Source: an uncultured Schlesneria sp.
GTDB taxonomy: Bacteria; Planctomycetota; Planctomycetia; Planctomycetales; Planctomycetaceae
Direction: 5' to 3'
Length of the DNA: 64,000 bases
NCBI GenBank assembly: GCA_903871875.1
Contig: CAIQIR010000070.1
Span: 1 to 64,000, forward strand
Shown: positions 18,391 through 28,600 of the stretch, one piece after another
Position numbering within the stretch: the stretch's first letter is position 1
Layout: each line of letters opens with the position of its first letter
Notes under the pieces: generated by a model
Told to the model about the DNA's origin: nothing
The model's database searches: none
Seen by the model: only the letters and a program-made list of their open reading frames with translations
Program-made: the position numbers and the translations under genes

Positions 18391-19272
18391 ATGTCTGAAA
18401 CGCGGTCGATCCAACTGGTGAGCTCTCTGCCCGCTGTTCCCAAACGAAGTGACGATGCCAATAAGGGTGACTGCGGTCGAGCCTTGATTGTCGCAGGCAG
18501 TCGTGGCATGAGTGGCGCGGCGTGCCTGGCGGGAAAGTCGGCCTTACGCGGTGGTGCGGGATTGGTGACCGTCGCGGCTCCGCTGGGCATTATCAACATC
18601 ATCGCGACCTATGAGCCCTCGTATATGACGCTGGGTCTGGCGGAAGATGATCATGGTCGAATTCATCAATCGGCCACTCAGCAACTGGCTCAAATCCTGC
18701 TGAATCAAACGACGGTGGGCATCGGACCGGGGCTGGGACAATCCGCGTTGCTGTTGGAACTGGTGGCGGATCTTTACGCAACGATTCCGTTGCCCTGTGT
18801 CTTCGATGCTGACGCATTAAATTTGCTGGCCAAGCGATCCTACCTCTTAAAGCGACCTGCCGACGCACCCGCTCGAATCCTGACGCCGCACCCCGGCGAA
18901 TTCGCCCGCCTGTCGGGACTGGATGTCGAAACCATTCAGAATAATCGGGCGCAGTGCGCTGCTGATTTTGCGGGAAAGAATCACGTGATTGTTGTGTTGA
19001 AGGGACAAAACACGATCATCACCGATGGCACACGAGTGGCCGTCAACACGACGGGTAATAGCGGTATGGCGACGGGTGGTACCGGCGACGTCTTGACCGG
19101 TGTGATCACGGCGTTGCTGGCACAAGGGATGAACGAGTTTGAGGCCGCTCAGTTGGGTGTCCATCTCCATGGATTGGCTGGTGATCTTGCCGCGGAAGAA
19201 TTGTCGAATCCCGGAATGATCGCTTCCGACCTGCCGCACTTTCTCGGCCGCGCCTGGTGCGAGCTGGATTAA
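18391..19272 (+). CDS. nnrD: ADP/ATP-dependent (S)-NAD(P)H-hydrate dehydratase
   Basis: 293 residues of the ribokinase-like NnrD/YjeF C-terminal family, which repairs hydrated NAD(P)H. Family motifs: KGDCGRALIVAGSRGMSGAA, a GIGPGLG loop, FDADALNLL, ILTPHPGEFARL and NTTGNSGMATGGTGDVLTG, the last carrying the catalytic aspartate. The N-terminal epimerase domain found in fused YjeF proteins is missing, so NnrE must be encoded elsewhere. ATG 18391 is chosen because AAGGAA lies 5 bases upstream; an earlier in-frame ATG at 18181 lies within larB. The placement beside larB means both neighbours act on nicotinamide-nucleotide chemistry, though in different pathways. Confidence 0.92.
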   Translation: MSETRSIQLVSSLPAVPKRSDDANKGDCGRALIVAGSRGMSGAACLAGKSALRGGAGLVTVAAPLGIINIIATYEPSYMTLGLAEDDHGRIHQSATQQLAQILLNQTTVGIGPGLGQSALLLELVADLYATIPLPCVFDADALNLLAKRSYLLKRPADAPARILTPHPGEFARLSGLDVETIQNNRAQCAADFAGKNHVIVVLKGQNTIITDGTRVAVNTTGNSGMATGGTGDVLTGVITALLAQGMNEFEAAQLGVHLHGLAGDLAAEELSNPGMIASDLPHFLGRAWCELD

Positions 19273-19285
19273 CGACAAGTCAAAT

Positions 19286-20614
19286 TCAAGGTCGAGGGGT
19301 CATGCGATTAAGCATCGGCATCAAGACCTCGTCCAATGTGGCTTTCGAAATCAGATGCGAGCGGTGGGTGCGATCGACGAATGTTTGCCATTCGCCGGTG
19401 CCAATGTCAGCAACCCTTTTGGCCAACGAATCACGATAGGTCAGATAGACGGGGCCGTTAAAACAACACGAGTCATCGAAGTTGATGACTTGCGTTTGTC
19501 GTCGTGGTTGTTTGTCGGATGAACCGACAGCGCCGAGAGCGAAGATCTCCAGCCACGAGCAAACGCCTGCGGCGCGGTCGAGAACACCGTCATTGTTCGA
19601 GTCTTCTTCACCCAGGATCGGCGCATACTCTTGCTCGGCGTCTCCTTTGCTTCCGCGACTGAAGGGGCGGGCATAAAGCGGTAGCGCTCCGGCCACGGGA
19701 ATCGAAGAAACAATGCGGCGATCGAGCGCTGCCGAAAAATGGGTCGTCCAACCTCCACCCGAAAGTCCGATCATCAACACGCCCGAATTGTCCAGATGCC
19801 GAGCGAGCATTTCGTTGGTGACTTGCACGACCGGTTCGAGAAAAAATGCCAGGCATTGGCCGCCGAGTGTTGGTTCGAGCCTCTGGAACAGTTCGTCATG
19901 CCCGGCCACGGATCGCTGATGGATTTCAAACGGTGTCCCGTTGGGCAAAACTCCCGTTGCGTCTTGATTCCACGAAACCAGGGGCATTTGCATTACGGCG
20001 ACGATGAAACGGTGCTCGAGTAATCGTTCGATCGTTTCCTGGAGTCCCGCCTCCAGAGCGTGGTCCGGGCCTTCGGGCATGTGGCCCGCGTGAACGATCG
20101 CCAGTCTCGCGGGGGCGGATGTCGTCCCTTGGGGATATGCCACATACGTCATTGACAGGAAGTCCATCGCCGACACATTGGTTGTGTAGAGATCCACGCG
20201 TGACATCAGGATGGGATTGATGGCGGCTAACGCGTCGGAGGAGGCCAATTGTTCTCGGACGGATGGTCGAGTTGTCGGCAATCCGTCTTTCCAAATCGCG
20301 CGGACCAGTTGGCCACGTCGTTCTTCCGCTTGTGGTGGATTTTGGAACCGAATCTGGCCGGTGATGTCGTAATTGGCCAGTCGTGGATCGAGTTCTTGCG
20401 CGTGGAGACGGTCTGTCGTTGCGGCCAGCAGGCTGAAGATCAGAATTCCAACCGTGGTCAACTGTCCGCTACGAGTGCACGATGACTGTGGCGTGGATCC
20501 GTGCGACGTTGCGTTCGGATTTGTGTCGATCAGAAATCCGAGGTTCACTGCATCCAGGTTCGCGGAGATCGAGTTGGATGTCTGACGGAGTTGAGCGAGG
20601 CCGTTTGTGATCAT
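19286..20614 (-). CDS. Secreted alpha/beta-hydrolase, probable esterase or lipase
   Basis: Up to 442 residues. A hydrophobic stretch at about 53-66 (LTTVGILIFSLLAATTDRLH, then AQELD) looks like a signal peptide, so the true start may be the TTG at 20461 rather than the outer ATG at 20614, which has only a weak AAAGAG upstream. The core has LAIVHAGHM, a nucleophile-elbow motif GLSGGGWT and a late histidine in DRTHRSHLI, fitting a Ser-Asp-His hydrolase. The nearby acidic segment GEEDSNNDGVLDRAAG may be an aspartate-rich loop. Substrate is not recognisable. It converges with nnrD (13-base gap) and is followed upstream by a 313-base gap before bamA. Confidence 0.7.
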   Translation of the reverse strand: MITNGLAQLRQTSNSISANLDAVNLGFLIDTNPNATSHGSTPQSSCTRSGQLTTVGILIFSLLAATTDRLHAQELDPRLANYDITGQIRFQNPPQAEERRGQLVRAIWKDGLPTTRPSVREQLASSDALAAINPILMSRVDLYTTNVSAMDFLSMTYVAYPQGTTSAPARLAIVHAGHMPEGPDHALEAGLQETIERLLEHRFIVAVMQMPLVSWNQDATGVLPNGTPFEIHQRSVAGHDELFQRLEPTLGGQCLAFFLEPVVQVTNEMLARHLDNSGVLMIGLSGGGWTTHFSAALDRRIVSSIPVAGALPLYARPFSRGSKGDAEQEYAPILGEEDSNNDGVLDRAAGVCSWLEIFALGAVGSSDKQPRRQTQVINFDDSCCFNGPVYLTYRDSLAKRVADIGTGEWQTFVDRTHRSHLISKATLDEVLMPMLNRMTPRP

Positions 20615-20927
20615 TCGCTGGTCTCTTTAAGCTTCGGGGCAATTGTCTGGGTTGGAGGAGCGTTCATGATGCACGGCGAGCGACGATTGATCAATTCGGC
20701 TCACCGTTCTTGCTACGGCAATTCATTTTTTCGACATCTCCCAATCCGTGATTCGAGAGTTAGTCCCAGACGAAAGTCGTTGTTCGCAGGGTGAGATTAA
20801 ACAGGCCGTCGGATGGGGAAAACATCTTCCCGATTGGGTGGGCTGTTCCCGTCAACTGGTGTGCGCCAAGCGCAAGATAGTCCCAACGCGTGAGGCTGAT
20901 GCGGTGCCAGCAGCTGTTGAACCGCGA
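20615..20927. other. Intergenic region downstream of bamA
   Basis: 313 bases without a supportable gene between the hydrolase start and the bamA stop, both on the minus strand. It should hold the hydrolase promoter. The only structure noticed is the hairpin overlapping the bamA stop, listed separately. Confidence 0.4.
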
Positions 20928-20937
20928 TTAGCGGTTC
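20919..20937 (-). terminator. Hairpin spanning the bamA stop codon
   Basis: GAACCGC-GATTA-GCGGTTC is a perfect 7-base-pair inverted repeat with a 5-base loop that contains the bamA TAA stop. No T-run follows on the minus strand, so it could be a weak terminator, an mRNA-stabilising 3' end or chance. Confidence 0.3.
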
Positions 20938-23918
20938 ACACCGACGTAGAAGCTGATGACCTGTTTGATGTCGGTCTGTTGCTGCAGGATCGGCACCGCG
21001 AAGTCGATGGCGATGGGAACTGGTCCCATCATGGGCACGGACACGCGGAATCCACCACCGACCGAGACGCGGAAATCGCTGAGCGATACGTTGTTATTCA
21101 CCGTACCGAAATCCGTGAATCCGACGATTTTCACCATTTCGTTGGCGACGACGGGCAACTGGTATTCCGCGCTACCCAGAGCCAGGAAATCTCCACCGAT
21201 TAACACGCCGGTATCCGAGGGGCTGACACCGCGGAAGGCGAAGCCGCGGAAAGTTTGAAATCCCCCGGCGAAGAATCGCTCGAAGACGGGCGTATCACTT
21301 CCGGTCCAACTGGTTTGACCACGCAACGTAATCGTATGTTTCCCTTGACCGTCAACTCGTCGATACGTTGTGAAATACTGACGACCTTCCAATTCGACTC
21401 GTGGATAACTGTACTGGCCGAATGCCTGTTCATACGACAATTCCAGGTAATGGCCTTCGCCCGTGTTGAAAGCCGCATCACGCGTATCGTGGATGATCGA
21501 GCCGCGAATTGTCGAGAGCAGGCTAAAGCCCAAGGCATTCGCCAGAATTTGAGGCGTGGGAACCGTGGCATTATAGACGTCGATGTCTTCCAGGCGGAGC
21601 GCAGCGCGAGCCGACCAGCGCTTCGTCAGTTGACGTCCCAGGCTGATGCGACCGCCTGTACGTTCTTCATCCCAGTTTCGGTAGTAACGCATGAAGTAGA
21701 AGCCGCTGACACCCAGATTGAAATTTGTGTCCAGGAAGTAGGGATTCTGCCAGTCAACCAAATAGCGGCTGACCTGCGTACCGGGCATCGCCTCGATCTT
21801 GAATTTCTCGCCGTTACCACGCCAAGCCTGCCCGTTGGCAATGTCGTTCCAGCTCGTCGGCGGTCGTAAAATATCGAAGTTCTGTTCGCTCAGAACGATA
21901 TTGCCCACGAGACCGGCATCGCTGTTCACGCCGACGCCGAACATCAAGCGGCCCGAACGAGCTTCCGTCAGATACGTGTCGAGATCCACGAATGCCGGCG
22001 GAACGCGTTCCAGATCGTCGGGATCAGGGTTACGAATGCCTCGTCCAAAAGGATCCCCTTGCGGGCTGTTGTCGAAACCGAAGTTGGCGGGGGGCTGGAT
22101 GGGGTCTTTACTTTGCGCGCGAAAAATGGGTGTCAGTGGTGACAGGCCATCATCGGCAACCAATTTTGGCTGAGTCGTCGGGACCGCCAGACGTTCAGTT
22201 CGTTCATCAAAGTACGAGGCCACGGAAACAAATGGATCGCGGCTTTCGGCTCGCGAGGCCTTTGTGCCAATCCAACCGTAAAGCCCATAAATACCGTTGG
22301 GCGAAAGCCGTTGAGCTGTCGGGTCGGTTGTCGGCGCTGCCTGTTGGTCCGGACCTTGAACCAACGGAGGGACGATGGGCTTAGCAGAAGGAGGATAGTC
22401 CGCAGACTGGCTGCGTACAGCACCATATTCCGGTTGCGCGACCCATGTTTCGTCTTTGACAATATTCGTTTCGACACGGACACCGTTCGCTTGACCTGCT
22501 TCGAAATTCTGCGATCCGGCGAGACGGGTTTTTGTCAGATGGATTTGTCTCGGATCGGCCAGATCCCCCGGCTGAATCATCGCGATGTTACGGGGAAGGT
22601 TTGTCCTGGTATGCGGCCGATCACCCATGATGTGGATATTGTGATGCCGGATGCGATAGACCTTGTCTTCGTTGATCTTGTAGACAATGTCCACGATGCC
22701 TTCGTCTTCCGTATAGCGGGGCACCGCATCCACCTGGCAGAAGAGTCGGCCTTGTTCGCCGTACTTGGTCTTGATGGTTTCCATATCTTTGTTGATATCG
22801 CGGGCGCTGTAGAGGGTATTGCCCTCGACTTTCATCATGTCTCGAAGTTCATCTTCAGACAGAACTCCGTTACCCACGATTTCGATGTTTCGAATTTTGT
22901 AACGGATCCCCTCGGAGACCTCGTAATGAAATTCGACGTTCGCTTTGTTGTCCGAGAATTTCAGATGTTCTTTGATTTCGACATCGAAATAACCCAGGCT
23001 GTGGTAGTACTGTTTAACGCCTTCAATGTCATCCTTGATGGATGACGGATCATATTTTCCGCCGAACAGCCACAGGATTCGCGTTTTGGTTCGTGTTTTT
23101 GTCTTTAAGATGCCGTCGATGAATTCTTCATTTCCCTCAAATTTCACGGCAGTCACATGAACTTTGGGGCCTTCGTTGATCAGGAAGACAACTTCACGGT
23201 CATCGCGGTCGTTGCCCTTTTCGAGTTCGACGGTGGCAAACGCAAACCCTTTTTCATGGTAATATTCTTCGATTCGTCGGGCGCATTCGCGGTTCGATCC
23301 GATGTCGAATGGGCTGCCCGGCTTCAATTGCGTTAACGCATCGAAGGTCTTTTGCTTCATCTTTTTCAGGCCTTTGTATTCGACTCGCCTGACAATGGGG
23401 CGTTCGAGTACACGAAAGACCAGTACGACGCCGTCGTCTGTGGGACGCAGCGCCGGTTCTACGCTGGCAAACCAACGAGTGCGCACCAGGGCGTCCACGT
23501 CATCTTTGATTTGTTTTTGCGTGACCGGCCGTCCAGGACGCGTTTTGATATGTTTCGAGACTTCGGACTTCGGAATGGTCGTATTACCCTCGATCAGAAC
23601 CTCAATCAAAGGTTCTTCGAGCTGAAATACGGTCTTAGGAGCTTCGTCGTTTTCGTCAAATGAAGAAGAAGTCTGTCGAATATCTCCCTTGGCCGATTTG
23701 GATTTGATGCTGGCTCGATTCGGACGAGTTGGAACGGCCAAGTCGGAAAGAGGTTGAGTTACCGAATCATCGGGGGAACTCAAGCCGCTGGACCGGGAAG
23801 ATTGTGCATTGACATCACTGCTGACGGCTAAAATTCCCAACAGAAAACAGCACACGCTCAACACAAACGACCAAGACCGACTCGCCAAACGGTCCGAACA
23901 GCGGCAAAACAACGCCAT
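20928..23918 (-). CDS. bamA: BamA/Omp85 outer-membrane protein assembly factor
   Basis: 996 residues from ATG 23918, which gives a normal signal peptide (MALFCRCSDRLASRSWSFVL and a hydrophobic core ending DVNAQ). Longer in-frame starts at 23993 and 24167 exist; none has a good ribosome site. Several POTRA repeats follow (VLIEGNTTIPKSEV; VEYKGLKKMKQKTFD; AVKFEGNEEFIDGIL; IEIVGNGVLSEDELRD; HNIHIMGDRPHTRT). A proline-rich linker of about 150 residues without POTRA character precedes the C-terminal beta-barrel, which has FAGGFQTFRGFAFRGVSP and GSAEYQLPVV typical of the surface-antigen domain. The protein inserts barrel proteins into the outer membrane, so its presence implies a diderm envelope. 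The linker is longer than in proteobacterial BamA. Confidence 0.9.
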   Translation of the reverse strand: MALFCRCSDRLASRSWSFVLSVCCFLLGILAVSSDVNAQSSRSSGLSSPDDSVTQPLSDLAVPTRPNRASIKSKSAKGDIRQTSSSFDENDEAPKTVFQLEEPLIEVLIEGNTTIPKSEVSKHIKTRPGRPVTQKQIKDDVDALVRTRWFASVEPALRPTDDGVVLVFRVLERPIVRRVEYKGLKKMKQKTFDALTQLKPGSPFDIGSNRECARRIEEYYHEKGFAFATVELEKGNDRDDREVVFLINEGPKVHVTAVKFEGNEEFIDGILKTKTRTKTRILWLFGGKYDPSSIKDDIEGVKQYYHSLGYFDVEIKEHLKFSDNKANVEFHYEVSEGIRYKIRNIEIVGNGVLSEDELRDMMKVEGNTLYSARDINKDMETIKTKYGEQGRLFCQVDAVPRYTEDEGIVDIVYKINEDKVYRIRHHNIHIMGDRPHTRTNLPRNIAMIQPGDLADPRQIHLTKTRLAGSQNFEAGQANGVRVETNIVKDETWVAQPEYGAVRSQSADYPPSAKPIVPPLVQGPDQQAAPTTDPTAQRLSPNGIYGLYGWIGTKASRAESRDPFVSVASYFDERTERLAVPTTQPKLVADDGLSPLTPIFRAQSKDPIQPPANFGFDNSPQGDPFGRGIRNPDPDDLERVPPAFVDLDTYLTEARSGRLMFGVGVNSDAGLVGNIVLSEQNFDILRPPTSWNDIANGQAWRGNGEKFKIEAMPGTQVSRYLVDWQNPYFLDTNFNLGVSGFYFMRYYRNWDEERTGGRISLGRQLTKRWSARAALRLEDIDVYNATVPTPQILANALGFSLLSTIRGSIIHDTRDAAFNTGEGHYLELSYEQAFGQYSYPRVELEGRQYFTTYRRVDGQGKHTITLRGQTSWTGSDTPVFERFFAGGFQTFRGFAFRGVSPSDTGVLIGGDFLALGSAEYQLPVVANEMVKIVGFTDFGTVNNNVSLSDFRVSVGGGFRVSVPMMGPVPIAIDFAVPILQQQTDIKQVISFYVGVNR

Positions 23919-24295
23919 TACTGGCGGTTGTCCGCTGTTTCCGTTCGGCGGCCATGCGACGTCGGAGTTTTTACCGGCGAAGTCGTGGGTCATGCGGTCT
24001 GTTCTCGCGGGCCCGCGCCCGAGGGGTATCTCTGTTGAAATCCGAATGCGGGAAAGGCCATTGCGGAGGTGAAACTGACAGCGGAAAACCATGTTCAAGA
24101 CGAGTGCCTGAACACCGTATCCCGGAAACGCGGCGGCACAATTAGCCGAAAAAACAAATCGCGACAAGACGAACCATGACGTGATTGAAGTAAATCTCTT
24201 CCCTGAGTCTCAACCGGCAGAGATGAACAGCAAGAATCTGCTATTTCGTGCAGATTTCCCCCCGATATCCCAAGATCCTCGTTATCCCGGTTTGT

Positions 24296-24334
24296 CGAGG
24301 TTACCGACTTGGCGAGGTTACCGACTTGGCGAGG
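24296..24334. repeat. 17-base tandem duplication at the holB 3' end
   Basis: CGAGGTTACCGACTTGG occurs twice back to back (24296-24312 and 24313-24329) followed by CGAGG. The second copy contains the holB TAA stop and last codons; the first lies just downstream of the stop. It looks like a slippage duplication. Confidence 0.85.
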
Positions 24335-25394
24335 CTGATCGCAGCCGTCGGGAGAGATCGTCGAACAAACAATCCAGGCTCAGCGGCACGGGGACGTTCT
24401 GATCGATGTGGGTTGAGGCGTCGACGGTGCGATCGATCAAGCCGCCGATCAGTTCCTGGCTGTTCGGTTGAGCGGCGAGCCGCGACGAAAAAGCGACCGC
24501 TTCTCCCACCGCCAATCCTGATGTGGATCCAGGGTGGTTCATGTTCCAAAGCACAGCGCGAAAGAACTCGATGGTGAATCGGATCAACCATTGGCCGTTT
24601 CGACGTTGTTCGGGGGCGTCGCTGCTGATTTTGGTCAGTCCCTCACACAATTGTTTCGACAGGCTGAGGCCGCTGAAGTTCTGATGGCCGAGTTGCGAGT
24701 AAAGCAATGTTCTTAAGGACCGTAATTCCGGTTCGAGCAACTGTTGTGCGACAAACAAGCTTCCTTCGCTGAGTGCGGCGGCGAATTGGGCTTCCTCTTC
24801 TGATGGAGCTAACTCTTGTTCCAATAGCAGTGCTTTGACGTCCTCATTCGACAAGGGCGAAAATCGAACCAACTGACAACGCGACCGAATCGTGGGTAAC
24901 AAGGCATCCAAATTCGAAGCAATTAAAATTATTACGGCCCGATCGGGAGGTTCTTCCAGGGTTTTGAGGAAGGAATTGGCACTCGCTTCGTTCATCGTGT
25001 CGGCATCGTCAACGATGGCCACCTTGCGAGATCCGGGCAGGGGCGCGAGGGACAAGTCGTGGCAGAGCCCCTCTTGGCCACGTCGATCTTCCGGTCCCAC
25101 CAGCAAGGCGATGGGAAGTTCTCGCTTGCCTTCCGGACAACCGACGTAAAGAAAATCGGGATGAGCCCCCGCGAGAAATGGCCGGCATCCGGGGCAATCG
25201 CCACAGGCGTCGAGCGGATCATCACCCTGATTCACACAGAGCAGGCATTGCGCCAGTCGTCGTGCGAACTGCTGTTTGCCAATGCCCGGTGGTCCGACAA
25301 ACAAATACGCCTGGGACAAGCGCCGTCGCTGAATCGATCGCCGAAACATTTCTTGCTGTTCGGCGTGCCCGCGCAGCGAATCCCAAATCGACAT
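24318..25394 (-). CDS. holB: DNA polymerase III delta-prime subunit
   Basis: 358 residues. This clamp-loader ATPase-like subunit helps load the sliding clamp. It has the Walker A region FVGPPGIGKQQFARR, a four-cysteine zinc module (CLLCVNQGDDPLDACGDCPG), the DDADTMNEASANSFLKTLEE block and the SRC sensor motif in IRSRCQLVRF. Start at 25394 (MSIWDSLRGH) is set by family alignment and a GGGAAA upstream; the 12 residues before it in an alternative start at 25430 are not family-like. The last codons sit in a 17-base tandem duplication. tmk, a frequent neighbour in other bacteria, is not present. Confidence 0.9.
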   Translation of the reverse strand: MSIWDSLRGHAEQQEMFRRSIQRRRLSQAYLFVGPPGIGKQQFARRLAQCLLCVNQGDDPLDACGDCPGCRPFLAGAHPDFLYVGCPEGKRELPIALLVGPEDRRGQEGLCHDLSLAPLPGSRKVAIVDDADTMNEASANSFLKTLEEPPDRAVIILIASNLDALLPTIRSRCQLVRFSPLSNEDVKALLLEQELAPSEEEAQFAAALSEGSLFVAQQLLEPELRSLRTLLYSQLGHQNFSGLSLSKQLCEGLTKISSDAPEQRRNGQWLIRFTIEFFRAVLWNMNHPGSTSGLAVGEAVAFSSRLAAQPNSQELIGGLIDRTVDASTHIDQNVPVPLSLDCLFDDLSRRLRSASPSR

Positions 25395-25612
25395 GAGGTT
25401 TCCCGCAAAATAACCAATATTATAACACAAAGTTCATCGTATAGGGATGCGAAAAGAACTCGCCATCTACTCGGTCACTTTTCCCGGGCGCGTCATCACT
25501 ACCCACGTTTGCTCGGATCGGTTAAGTTGCCTAGCTCGCACGATTTGTACTGGCTTGCTGCCAGCGAGCGATGTTGAAGACTGGTTTCTTAGAACGGGAC
25601 AGGGACGCGTTC

Positions 25613-28600
25613 ATGACGTTGTCGGAACTGCTGGAAAGCAAGTTTCGCGGAGATATTCGTTTCCGAGGGGCTGCGTATATTCAGGCTGAACGGGTGGCAG
25701 TCATCCGGGTCACCACTGATCATCTCTTTGCCGTCGTTCGCGACGGTGTGGAGTACCAAACACAACTCAGTCGCGACAATGGCGCGCTGAAGATGTCGTG
25801 CAATTGTGTCGGGACCGAGGCCAATAAAAGTGGCAACCCGCACTGCAAGCATCTGTGGGCCACCATTCTTGCTGCGGACGCCGGAAATTATATCGGCGGC
25901 GGCGCGAAGCAAGGGTATATCCCGCCATTCGCGGTCGAAGACGATCCGCTCGATTTCGGCATGCAGGAATGGGACGAGGACGACGACGAAGCCTATTCGA
26001 CGAACGGTTCCAGCCGCTCACAAAAACGGGCTGATCGCGAATTGATTCGTGCCGAATTGGAAGCGGTGGCCGCGCCACGACTGCGCGAATGGGAATCACG
26101 CCTGAGCGAGCTGCGCAAGGCAATGCAGGGAGAAGACGCTGCAAATTCGTCCGCCTCCACAGGGCGTGAACGGCAGATTTTCTACGAAATTGACGCCGTT
26201 GCGAGTGAAGAAGCCGGTTTGGTCATTATCCAGACGTCGCATCGTCAACGCCGTTCGAATGGCGAGTGGGGCAAGCTGAAGCCACTGAAGCTGAAGCCAG
26301 GGAAATTCGACGATATCGATGACGATGAAGATCGAAGAATTCTGGCCCACCTGGTGGGAGGCACGCCCGATCGCAGTGCGATGACCGGTCCTGTGACGGA
26401 CAGTCTGGCAGCCCATCGCTACCGGTTGCCTCACGATCTGTGTCAGTTGTTGCTCCCTGCCATCTGTGCCACCGGCCGCATCCGCATTCTTGGTGACGAT
26501 GAACGGGTTACGGAAACGCTGGCGTGGGACGAAGGCGGTTTGTGGGAACTTTGTTTGAAGGTCGAATTCGACGCGACGGAAGACGCGTGGAAACTGCGTG
26601 GTTCGCTGCGCCGTGGCGACGAACATATGTCGCTGAAAGATCCTGTGTTGGTTGTGCCGGGCGGCCTGGCGATCACGATGACGCTGGTGCGGCCATTTCA
26701 GGACTTTGATGCTTATCCATGGGTGGCCTTGCTCCGTCGATCCGACGATTTGAAGGTGCCCGCTGGAGAAGAACACGAACTTGTCGACCGTCTGCTGGAT
26801 ATGCCAGCGCTGCCGCGCCTGGAACTGCCCGAAGAACTGAAGTTGATGGAAGTGGTTCTGGAACCTCAGCCGATTCTGATCGTCCATGCGCCTGGGAAGT
26901 CCCGTTGGCATAACGATCGGCTGAAGGCCGAGGTTCTATTCGATTACGACGGTCTGTCGATCCGTGCTTCGAGCAGCCAATGGGCCATCGTCCAACGATC
27001 GGCCAGTCGGTGTCTGGTTCGCGACAAGCAACGGGAATCACTGGCCTGGTCGCAGCTGATGGACTACGGTTTTCGCCGGTTGCTGGACCAGAAGCGGGGG
27101 GCTCACGATGCGGAAATTGCCTCGCGTGATCTGGCTCCCGCTGTTCGCCGCCTGATGGCCGAAGGCTGGCAGGTCCGCGCCGATGGTAAGCATGTCCGTC
27201 AAGCGGGCGATCTCAAGTTTCAGATCAAGTCGGGCATCGATTGGTTCGAACTGCATGGCGACGTCAGTTTTGACGGTGCCCGTGTGACTTTTCCCGAACT
27301 GTTGGCCGCATTGGCGCGAGGCGACGGAACGATCGTCCTGGACGATGGTTCTCTGGGAATCCTGCCGGAAGAATGGCTGGAGAAATATGGTCTGTTGGCA
27401 GGTTTGGGCGTTGCCGATGGAGAGCATCTTCGCTTCGGCGCGGTTCAGGTCAGCATTATCGACGCCTTGCTTTCCTCGCGAGATTCCGTCGACTACGACA
27501 GCAAGTTTTTGGAAACGCGGGAACGGTTGGCGGCGTTTGACGGCATCAAGACCGAGCACGAGCCCCCAACATTCCAAGGCGAACTACGCCCGTATCAGCG
27601 CGAGGGCATTGGCTGGTTGAAATTCCTGGAAGAATTCAATTTCGGCGGCTGCCTGGCGGACGACATGGGTCTTGGTAAGACCATTCAGATGCTCGCGTTT
27701 CTGGAAGATCGTCGAATCCGCGTCAAGAAACGAAATCCATCGCTCGTCGTTGTTCCCAAATCATTGATTTTCAACTGGAAGCATGAGTGCGAGCGATTCA
27801 CGCCCGGTATCAAGGTCTTGGAATACGCGGGACTTGATCGCGCCAAATCACGGGAAGATTTCACGAAGTATGACTTGATTCTGACAACATACGGCACGCT
27901 ACGACGGGACGTGCTGTTGTTGAAAGAACTGACGTTCGATTACGTCATTCTCGATGAAGCGCAAGCGATCAAGAATTCGACTTCTCAAGTGGCGAAGGCC
28001 GTTCGACTGTTGCAGTCCAAGCATCGCATTGGTCTGAGCGGTACACCGATCGAAAACCACCTGGGGGATCTGTGTTCGATCTTCGAATTTCTTAATCCGG
28101 GGATGCTCGGTCGCAGTTCCGCCTTCAAACAGCATGCGGCCGACCCGACGAACCAGGAGACCCGCCGTATTCTCGCCGAGGGGTTACGCCCGCTGATACT
28201 GCGCCGAACGAAGCAAAGCGTGGCGAGTGAACTTCCCGAAAAGCTGGAACAAACGATCTTCTGCGAAATGGGCGAAGATCAGCAGCGGCTGTACAACGAA
28301 CTGCGAGATCACTATCGAGATTCGTTGTTGGGGCTGGTTCAGGAACAGGGAATCGCGAAAACACGCATGCATGTGCTGGAAGCGTTGCTTCGGCTGCGAC
28401 AGGCTGCCTGTCACCCTTCGCTGTTGAACCGTTCCGCACCCGAAGACGCCAGTGCGAAACTGGATGTTTTGATCCCGCACATCGAAGAATTGCTGGAAGA
28501 AAATCACAAGACGCTGGTCTTCTCACAATTTACCAGCATGCTGGCCATCGTTCGGCAGCATTTGGATAAAAAGGGGATTTGCTACGAGTATCTCGACGGG

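Noticed and set aside
24301-24334. CRISPR-like repeat
   Set aside because: Only two adjacent 17-base copies with no spacer; a simple tandem duplication.
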